Source of the DNA: Paulownia fortunei
Taxonomy: Eukaryota; Streptophyta; Magnoliopsida; Lamiales; Paulowniaceae
Length of the DNA: 64,000 nt
Direction of reading: 5' to 3'
Assembly (NCBI GenBank): GCA_019321725.1
Contig: CM033115.1
Span: forward strand, 3,792,673-3,856,672
The translations under genes and the position numbers were made by a program. Under the pieces are notes generated by a model, which had not been told where the DNA came from, did not search any database, and was given only the letters and a program-made list of their open reading frames with translations. Each line of letters opens with the position of its first letter. The first letter of the stretch is position 1. Shown here piece by piece: positions 55,673-64,000 of this stretch.

Positions 55673-57354
55673 TGTTGCGAAAATTCGTGAACGCAAGTGC
55701 ACATTATCGTATACAAATAATAAAGTGATGAATCAATTATTATTCCCACAAGAATTGTTGAATTATTAAGTATCAAAATTATGTTAACTCTAATTTTTAT
55801 TTGAATGAATGCATTTTTGTGATTTCGTTTATAAACTAAATTCAACTAAACTTAATGATAGAAATCATTTAAAGATAAAATTCACTAACTTAAAAAGCTT
55901 AGAATTATGATTTCACCATAATTAATCTAAATTGAATAATTCATCGTATCAATCTCAATTTATTTTATAAGTGATAGTCGAGAATTCCTAAATTATCTAC
56001 TAGCCTCTCCCAAGGTCTAATGAAAATAACATTAATTGCTAACCCACTATATTCCTATGTGAATTACAACAATCAACAATTCATTAGGTTCTATGGATCT
56101 CGAACAAAACTACACAAATTATGTAAGTATATTCCAATCTCACATGCAATTTATGATTTTCTACACATAGAACTAGATACATATATCACCTCCCGGGTCA
56201 ATATAATTAGCAAATCATTCAATCAGTGGCCAAGTAATTGAAAGCATTAAGAACAATGTAGAAAACTCAACTTGAACATAACTTGAGAATTGAATTGATA
56301 CAAGTATTCGAAATATAATAATTAGATTACATCACAACCCTAGAAAAATAAATTAGTTCATAATGATAAAAATGAAAGACAGCCTAACAATATTCATAAA
56401 CATAATTAATGAGAGAAATAGGAAAATGAAGTAAAACTTGGAAGTAGGATGAGTTTCTTCCCCTTGTAGATGTCTTTTTCTCAACTCTTGGAAAAATTTT
56501 CTCATCTTCTTCTTCTTCATTCTTCTTTCTTGGATTGTTTTCTCTTCTCTTCCTCTCTAAAAATCTGAAATGGAGGCTTTTGCAATACTTAAACTTGATG
56601 GGAGATGCCCTAAAGAGGGCATAAAATATCAATTTGCCCTTACTTGCCTGATTAGCAGCACCTAAGCGCCAATTTGCAGCGCCTAGGCACTACAGCATGC
56701 TACAGTCCAGTGAGGCCAGCACCTAGGCACTAATTTCCAGCACCTAGGTGCTGCACATTCTATCCTAGACGGTGATTGCAGTGCATAGGCGCTGCTGTTA
56801 CTGTCTAAGATGAGTTTCTACTACAATTATATCCTCTTTCAACTAATTTTTCACCTATTTATAGGCTAAATTAGCTTTTGATGTCTGCATATGAATTGTA
56901 GCTCTATCTCTTAGCGTTCTATAGGAACTGAATCAACTCAATATGAAATCTGTGCAAAGATTTATGATGAAAATACCAAGATGTGTCATACCTGAAATGT
57001 TCAGTCAAGTGTAGACTATTTAACCCGATGTTTCTCAGTGAAATAAAAAGAATTGGATTTCATGATAAACATAAATGTTATGGATAAATATCTTGGTTTT
57101 CCAATGATTTAAGAAACAAGTCAAAAGGATATTGGAACAAAATATTATGATTGAAATACGAACATTGCCCTCAATAGCACCAAAAAGTAGATTAATCAAA
57201 ATTTAAACAAAGTTTTATGTTTATTTTCATTTTCTCCTCGCTATTACCTATAATATTTCAAACTAAATACATAAAAGTTAACAAAAACACTCAAAAATCA
57301 ATCAAAAAGTTAAGCAAATGGTACTCAATTAATGGGTATAAAATCCACTCATCA
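55673..57354 (-). repeat. 3' LTR of the Athila-like element
   Basis: On the minus strand it starts TGATGAGTGGATTTTATACC (57354) and ends TTTTCGCAACA (55673). It contains a cluster of CGCCTAGGCG-type palindromes at 56655-56795, several with C-to-T or G-to-A changes. Confidence 0.92.
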
Positions 57355-57370
57355 AATACCCCCAAACTTA
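57355..57370 (-). other. Polypurine tract of the Athila-like element
   Basis: TAAGTTTGGGGGTATT on the minus strand, directly before the 3' LTR. Confidence 0.88.
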
Positions 57371-57894
57371 ATATTTTGCTAGTCCTTGAGCAAAAGAAAG
57401 AAATAAAACAAGTAAAATAACAAGTGATAATTAAACCTACTAACCAAATGAGTTTCAAAAAATGTTGTGAGATTATAACTAAAGAAAATATCAAAATATC
57501 ATCAAAATGTACGATTTCAACTCAAGTGCCAAAATTCACCCATCTTTTTGCTACTCGGATTGGTTTATGCAAACTCACAATAAAATTATTGATCTCTTAT
57601 TTATGTGTTTTAGAATTCCATAGGCTTGTTTTTCATGTAACTCTCCACTAATGTAGACTAACACAACATCAAGGATCATTAGAACTTTGAAAGCTTTTAA
57701 TGTGTGGCTAAGGTAATGGTAGGATAAAAGATAATATAGTAGCTCAAATTACTCATAGCACACAACTATTCTAGAACCTTGTTGATGAGCACCACCACAT
57801 TTTCGTCTCACAATTTCATGAACCTTTCTTCTTTTGATTTGTTACACCACTTTATTCGTTAAACTCCTATTTTTTTCACTTTTTTTATGTGCTA

Positions 57895-58682
57895 CACCCC
57901 CAAACTTATTTATTTTTATAAACAATGGATGTTGCACTCTTTTCTCATATTTCTTGACATATTTTTTTTCGGGAGTTTGGTACAAATCGCCACCTCTCTT
58001 TTGCCATTTTTTTTCAAATCACTTTTAATGCTCATAATGATGTTACTAGAATAGCAATGAGTTGAGTGTGGGGTAATATATAAAATAAAAAGAAATACAT
58101 TGGTTGAGGTTGATTTGTAGGGTGACAAAGAAAATAGCTCGTTAGACTTAATCGGGGAACACTAGGGATTATACATCATTAACAGAGTGACTTGAAAGGC
58201 TCAAACGGTCCAAAAATAGCCTAAATCACTTCCCTAATATTATATAGCCTAGGATTTCACTTCGAGTGACAATCAAACAAGATCTAGAATTATATGAGAT
58301 CGCAAAAAAATATCGAGTTAACATAAACTTTTTCTAAGTAAACAGAAAATCCAAATGTTCAAGGCTATATGCTCAATATGTCAAAGGATTACAAGAAAGA
58401 TAAAAATTGCCATAAGAGTCAAGCACATACATAAGCACAACATTCATCAATTTCCAAAAGCTATAAACAAATAAAATCAAATGAAACACATACACCCACC
58501 CCCAAACTTAGAACTAACATTGTCCTCAATGTTAAATAAAGCAAGATAAGGTATAGAAGACTTCCCTAAATGGTGTTAGTTCTCATCAACTTGATCATCA
58601 TCCTCTTCTAGAATAGTGATGGATGTGCATTCATTAGTTGGTGGTGCATCACTCTTTATTTTACAAATCCGTCCCCAAACTT
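57895..58682 (-). other. Extra polypurine-like tracts inside the Athila-like element
   Basis: TAAGTTTGGGGGTG-type purine runs recur on the minus strand at about 57894-57907 and 58496-58510, and a weaker AAGTTTGGGGA at 58673-58682. They resemble the true tract at the 3' LTR. Confidence 0.65.
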
Positions 58683-58779
58683 GAGTTGGATCCTGAAATG
58701 AAAACAAACAAAAATAAAATAAAATAATAAAATTAACATTAAAAAACTAAATAATAAAAATAAAAGATAATATAAAATA

Positions 58780-58797
58780 CTTGGGTTGCCTCCCAAG
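58780..58797. other. Short hairpin CTTGGG-loop-CCCAAG
   Basis: A six-base perfect stem with a six-base loop, between the gag remnants and the purine tracts. Possible structural or packaging element of the transcript; function unknown. Confidence 0.5.
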
Positions 58798-59001
58798 AAT
58801 CGCTTGATTTAATAGTCTTCAGCTAGACTTCTTCTTTGCTCAACCAGGATCCAAAAATAAGTGTTTATCTTGCCATGCCTTTGTATGCTCTAGAAGTATA
58901 GGTGATCCCCAAAGATAAGCATAGTGAGCATAATCCGACATGGGATCAAGTGCCTCTTTCATATTGTTGAGTGCATGCCCGATAATAAATAATAGTTATC
59001 C

Positions 59002-60000
59002 TTATGTGAGAGAAATGTTTCTATCATTTTCATTGTCAGGGATGATGAAATCTATATAGATAATAGATTTGTCAATATCCTCAAATGCACCTTTATTTTT
59101 CACCATATAATATTTTAATGAGCAATCTCCCAACTCTTGATCCTTCAATTCACACTTGTGCGATAAGATCCCCATATCATCCTCCATAATATTTGACATA
59201 GGTCTGTTGTTTTGTAAAAGATGAGGATAAGAAACTTCCCGTGATGGCTCTTGAAAAGGGCTTGGTTGAATATTTTCTTGGTGTTCTCTATTCTCCACTA
59301 GAGGTGTTTGTGTTGATACCTCTTATTCATCATTCAATAGTTATTTTATCCACAAGACAGTTTCCCTTTCTTCATCACTTAGCAAATTAACATCCCAATA
59401 TATTCTTCTCTTTTCTCCGTTAGAGGTATTTGTGTTAATACATCTTGTTCATCCTTCATAATTTTTTCAATCCACAAGATGGTTTCAATCTCTTCCTCAC
59501 TTAGTAAATTAGCATCACAATGTTTTTCACCCTCTCTATTTACCTCAGTTGTGTAAGGCAAAATCTGTTGTGATAGATTACTAGGTTGAGTTTGCAACAA
59601 TATTTGGTTAGTAGTACGTTCGAATTGAGCTAAAGCTTCTTCAAGGCTTCACTTCTTCTCTAATGGTAGGTAACTAGGTGCATGCTACATCATATTCTCA
59701 TCATTTCTCCATGAAGCATTATAGTGATTTGGCCATCCTTGATAAGTATTGGAGAAAAGGATAATTTTGCAGCTGGTTGTAATTTCACCCATATTGAGCA
59801 TGCTCGACGTATGGTGGTGCAAATTGATTTCTCCTTTAGTATTGTGTTCTTGCTTGAAAACCACCATATGACTCACATACTTTGAATGGTGAATGATTAG
59901 CATTTGCTGCAAAATATTTCTCCATCTCTTTTGAAAGTACTTGTACTTGAGCACCCAATGCATTAATGGCATATACTCGATTCGTTCTAGAGGCCTGAGT
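59002..60000 (-). pseudogene. Gag remnant of the Athila-like element
   Basis: Minus-strand pieces in several frames: an INALGAQVQVLSKEME-like segment near 59950, 'NTYQGWPNHYNASWRNDENM' ending 59685 (Athila gag pattern SNTYNPGWRNHPNFSW), 'QTQPSNLSQQILPYTTEVNR' (59600-59540), and a 98-codon open stretch from 59298 that is not clearly identified. This is the C-terminal half of gag and the start of a linker; the capsid N-terminus is not visible. Stops and shifts throughout. Confidence 0.75.
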
Positions 60001-60226
60001 TGAAACTTGATTTGTTATGTCATATTCAGTTGGTCAATAGTATGAATTATATGTCATCTCGTCTACCACTTTTTGATCATATCACACACACAAGAAGATA
60101 CATGCGATTATAAACAAGGACACACTCAAACAATCAAAGAAAAATAAAAGGAAAAAAATATATATACAAGAAAAATTCAAAATAAAATCAAAGTTACTTG
60201 GTATCGATATTAACAAAATAAAACAA

Positions 60227-60246
60227 TCCCCGACAACAGCGCCAAA
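60227..60246 (-). other. Athila-type primer binding site
   Basis: On the minus strand TTGGCGCTGTTGTCGGGGA lies a few bases inside the 5' LTR (60251-61943). It matches the TGGCGCCGTTGCCGGGGA form of Athila elements, which is generally assigned to tRNA-Asp. Confidence 0.85.
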
Positions 60247-60250
60247 AACT

Positions 60251-61943
60251 TGTTGTGAAAATTCATGAACACAAGTGCACGTTATCGTATACAAGTAATA
60301 AAGTGATGAATCAATTATCGTTCCCACGAGGATTGTTGAATTATTAAGTACCGAAATTATGTTAACTCTAATTTTATTTAAATGAATGCATTTTTGTGAT
60401 TTTGTTTATAAACTAAATTCAACTAAGCTAAATGATAGAAATCATTTAAAGATAAAATTCACTAACTTAAAAAGCCTAGGGTTATGATTTCACCATAATT
60501 AATCTGAATTGAATAATTCATTGCATCAATCTTAATTTATTTTATAAGTGATAGTCGAAAATTCCTGAATTATCTACTAGCCTCTCCGAAGGTCTAATGA
60601 AAATATCATCAATTGCTAACCCACTGTATTCCTCTATGAATTACAATAATCAACAATTCATTAGGTTCTATGGATCTCCAACAAGACTACACAAATCATG
60701 TAAGTATATTCCAATCTTACATGCAATTTATGGTTTTCTACACATAGAACTAGACACATATATCACCTCCCGGGTCAATATAATTAGCAAATCATTCAAT
60801 TAGTGGCCAAATAATTAAAAGTATTAAAAACAATGTAGAAAACTCAACTTGAACATAAATTGAGAATTGAATTGAAATAAATATTCAAAATATCATAATT
60901 AAATTTCATCACAACCCTAGAAAAATAAATTAGTTCATAATGATAAAAATAAAAGACAACCTAACAATATTCATAAATATAATTAATGAGAGAAATAGAA
61001 AAATAAAATAAAACTTGGAAGTAGGATGAGTTTCTTTCCCTTGTAGATGTCTTCTTCTCAACTCTTGGAAGAATTCTCTCATCTTCTTCTTCTTCATTTT
61101 TCTTTGTTAGCTTGTTTTCTCTTCTCTCCCTCTCCCCCTCTCCAAAAATCTGAAATTGAGGCTTTTGTAATACTTAAACATGATGGGAGATGCCCTAAAA
61201 AGGGCATAAAATACCAATTTGTCTTTATTTGCCCGATTGCAGCGCCTAGGCGCTAATTTATAGCGCCTAGGTGCTGCAGCATGCTACAATCTAGTGAGAG
61301 CAATGCCTAGGCACTGATTTCCAACGCCTAGGCACTGCACATTCTGTCTTGGACAGTGATTGCAGTGCCTAGGCGCTACTCTTGCTGTTCAAGATGAGTT
61401 TTTGCTACGCTTATAGCCTCTTTCAACTAATTTTTTACTCATTTCTAGGATAAATTGGCTTTTAGTATCTGCATATGAATTGTATCTCTATCTCTTGGAT
61501 TTCTATAGGAACTTTAATTAACTCAATATGAAATCTGTGCAAAGATTTATGCCTGAAATACCAAGATATGTCATACCTGAAATATTCAGTCAAGTGTAGA
61601 CTATTTAATCCGATTTTTCTTATTGAAATAGAAAGAATTAGATTTTATGGTAAACATAAAATTATAGGTAAATCTCTTGGCTTTCCAATGATTCAAGAAA
61701 CAAGTTAAAAGGATATTGGAGCAAAAAGATATGATTGAAATACGAACACTGCCCTCAATAGCACCAAAAAGCGGATTAATCAAAATGTAAATCAAGTTTT
61801 ATGTTTATTTCCATTTTCTCCTCATTTTGCTATTACCTACAATATTTCAAATTAAATACATAAAAGTTAACAAAAACACTCAAAAACTAATCAAAAAGTT
61901 AAACAAATGATATTCAATTAATGGGTATAAAATCCACTAATTA
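60251..61943 (-). repeat. 5' LTR of the Athila-like element
   Basis: It ends TTTTCACAACA at 60251 on the minus strand; its start at 61943 is mutated (TAATTAGTGG for TGATGAGTGG). Five CGCCTAGGCG-type palindromes lie at 61240-61375. Confidence 0.92.
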
Positions 61944-61948
61944 AGGAC
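61944..61948. repeat. Target site duplication AGGAC, right
   Basis: Identical to 55668-55672. Confidence 0.9.
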
Positions 61949-63500
61949 GAGTTATAATCTTGTGAGGGTTTCCAGCGGTGATAACTTTCAACCATTAATT
62001 TGCGGAAGCAACAAAATAATATGAAAATAAAATCAAACAAGTGTTGAATCTAACTCTTAGGTATTCAAAAGTCAATACATTTCCACAATAAATATACTTA
62101 AGTGTGTGTGTGAATAGTTAATGTTAACACTGACGAAACCATGCATGCTTCAAATAAGTGAAATTCTATAGAACCTCACAAAAATCATCACCCAATCTCT
62201 AATGGAAGAGTTAAATACCACAAGCTTTTTCTTAAGTATAAATCTCCACTACACCGAAGACACCATACAAAATCAATAGGTTTTTAACAAAGATTGTAAT
62301 GGGGTCAAATAGGAGTGATATGGCTAAGAAATAAAATGATACGATGCAATAAATGTTCTATAAACTTCATGGAATTAAAGATATAGAGTTTATCAATAAA
62401 AAATTCTTATACTCTACAAATTTCAACACCGGGGTCTATTGCTATTGAATTAGATTCCTTTTCATAATTTTTGTTGATTTTGCAACTCTCGTTTTTAGTT
62501 GCAACTCATAATATTTTTAACATTTTGAAAATTATATTTTTTATTTTTTAAGAAAAAAAACTCTCCACACTTATCTTATATTCTAACCTAAATTTCTTTT
62601 GCAAGCTCATATTGTTAATAGAATGTCTCTTAGACTCTAAATCATTTTTAGAACAATGGTAGGATAATAATGTATTTAAACAAGGTAAGAAGATATGGTT
62701 ATAAAAAAATTGCTTGTTTATTGGAAGACTCAAAGTGGCTTACTATGAGGGATGTTCTCTTGGAGCATTACATTAGGAATAAGTTGATTTGCTTATTTTT
62801 CAAGTGATGTTCAATCAGTCATTTGTCTTGACAAACTAAAAAAAAGTTCTAATACTCAACCCCTTCATATCGAAAATTCAAATGATGATTAAAACGAGGG
62901 CATAAGAACTATCTATTTTAACATGCTCATCTCCACAACAATTACATAACTATTTGTACAAAAAAAATTGAGTATAATTATTACAAAAATATATTAACTA
63001 AAAAACAACATCAAAGTCCAAAATAACATCTATTGTTAATCAAATCATATTATCGGTGCTCAATTTTAACCACATTATAAATGATTCAAAAAAATAATAA
63101 TTCACAAATTTTTATTAAAAATTTTACAAGCTTGCCATGTTATGCTAATAATAAAAAATAAAAAAATAAGGGTGTGCCTCAAGATCATTACAATTACCTT
63201 TTACTCTCATATCCTTATTCATGTTTTTCAACGGACCAAAAAGAAAACATGCTTGAATTTTTTAAAACAAAACTAGAAAAATTCACATTGAACACAAAAG
63301 ACATGATATCAACTATCCTCTTCCCTAATCTAATCGAGACATTGTCCCTAATATCGAAAATAGATAAAGTAGAATTTAGAAGATATTACCTGAAATGTAA
63401 CTTATTGAAAAATAAAACTGAAAGAACATAATATATACACTATTAGTTGAAACCATTACGGATAAGTTTCAAAAGCTCAAAGTCAAATTCATTTTGCATT
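61949..63500. other. AT-rich non-coding stretch
   Basis: It continues the locus interrupted by the Athila-like element. I recognise nothing. An 85-codon reading frame at 63174-63431 has no family resemblance and a composition like random AT-rich sequence. Confidence 0.4.
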
Positions 63501-63501
63501 T

Positions 63502-64000
63502 TCAACCATTGTCTTTGTTGGACCAATCCACACGAGTGAATGCTAGATCAGGTTCTGGTATATATGCTTGAAGTTGATCAATAACAAATCATCAAAGAAA
63601 CCATTAACATTAAAATTACATACAAATTTCTCGTAAATGTTGAGTTGTGGCCAAAAGACAACTTGGAATAATTCCTCCAGTATATCAAAACCACCAGGTA
63701 GAGTGATAAATGCATCCGCATTGTTTAACATATTAGGCATTATGTCTTAAATATGTGACACTTTTAGCTAATCTCCAATAGTCATACCTGTGATATTCTG
63801 TAATGTTAAAGGTTTTGGGATGACTCCTAAAATTTTGACTTCTCCCACATGAGCAGAAGTAGCAACACTCTCTATTAACCACAAATTGTCTTCTCCATAT
63901 ACTAAATAAATTTTTCTTTCTGCTAAGATTCTACTAAGGTTATTAGTTGTCCCTATAAATTCACTATTTTTTTTATTTAGTTCTACAAAAGATACAAATA
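63502..64000 (-). pseudogene. Intronless LOG-type cytokinin phosphoribohydrolase copy, cut by window edge
   Basis: LOG enzymes release active cytokinin bases from riboside monophosphates in the cytosol and nucleus. The minus-strand translation follows the family in order: 'NNLSRILAERKIYLVYGEDN', 'VGEVKILGVIPKPLTLQNIT', 'NADAFITLPGGFDILEELFQ', 'VVFWPQLNIYEKFVCNFNVN' and 'LIDQLQAYIPEPDLAFTRVD', ending WSNKDNG-stop at 63502-63504. The phosphate-binding PGGxGTxxE motif is altered to PGGFDILEE. TAG and TAA stops occur near 63749 and 63730, and about 45 codons are missing around 63580. Plant LOG genes have introns and none is visible here, so it is a decayed retrocopy. Its N-terminus is outside the window. 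Confidence 0.82.

Larger units (their letters stand above)
55673..61943 (-). mobile_element. Athila-like gypsy element, deleted derivative, minus strand
   Basis: Two LTRs of about 1.69 kb, AGGAC duplications, an Athila-type primer site and a purine tract define a complete insertion of 6.27 kb. The 2.9-kb interior has only gag C-terminal and unclear protease-like remnants. Reverse transcriptase, RNase H and integrase are missing, so it depended on a partner element. Its LTR family also occurs at 36880-38109 and 50137-52838. Confidence 0.92.

Noticed and set aside
57217..58128. Several 60-75 codon frames on both strands
   Set aside because: They lie in the non-coding part of the Athila-like interior and overlap each other; no motifs.
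63174..63431. 85-codon plus-strand frame near the LOG copy
   Set aside because: Composition typical of AT-rich non-coding DNA; not similar to any family I know.

Overview
The window is nuclear DNA from a flowering plant, most likely a eudicot. It is AT-rich and most of it is LTR retrotransposon at several stages of decay. It also holds a GH27 alpha-galactosidase split into 15 exons by GT..AG introns, a nuclear tRNA-Ser, and decayed plant gene copies (EF-hand/ZZ protein, tRNA methyltransferase, LOG-type cytokinin enzyme). Nothing looks bacterial, viral or organellar. I see no defence system, no CRISPR and no operon. All transposon reading frames are broken by stops or frameshifts.

Layout. 1-110 is the end of a Tat-type Ty3/gypsy LTR. 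3749-6830 is a copia element reduced to one LTR, a gag remnant and part of a second LTR, and a solo Tat-type LTR sits inside that second LTR. 7021-16870 is a near-complete Tat-lineage Ty3/gypsy element (5-bp target duplication AGTAT) with gag, protease, a reverse transcriptase lacking its catalytic core, RNase H, a second RNase H, integrase and a long antisense ORF region. 17182-25264 is a complete-structure Ty1/copia element (target duplication TTTAT). The alpha-galactosidase gene (25799-29208, plus) starts about 0.5 kb after it. 29601-31556 is the 3' end of another, minus-strand Tat-like element with tandem arrays. 31557-36700 is a 5' copia half (LTR, primer site, integrase). 36880-38109 is a solo LTR of the Athila-like family also seen at 50137-52838 and 55673-61943.

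The tRNA-Ser(AGA) at 39912-39993 looks functional. The EF-hand/ZZ gene at 40773-41939 (minus) has a stop codon inside its second calcium loop. 42100-48650 is AT-rich and nearly gene-free; it holds a 1.3-kb fold-back element (44715-46042) and a single arm of the same family. 48664-49858 is a processed retrocopy of a METTL2/6-type tRNA methyltransferase with a tail-like A-run and flanking duplications. 50137-55571 is a scrambled block of LTR and copia fragments. 55673-61943 is a complete-structure minus-strand Athila-like element (target duplication AGGAC) that keeps only gag remnants. The window ends inside an intronless, stop-containing LOG copy.

The only loci that could be working host genes are the alpha-galactosidase, which carries a single-base frameshift that may be an assembly error, and the tRNA. 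The most useful observations are the retrocopies, the broken EF-hand gene, the Tat antisense ORF, the fold-back element, the 26/52-bp array and the palindrome clusters in the Athila-like LTRs.
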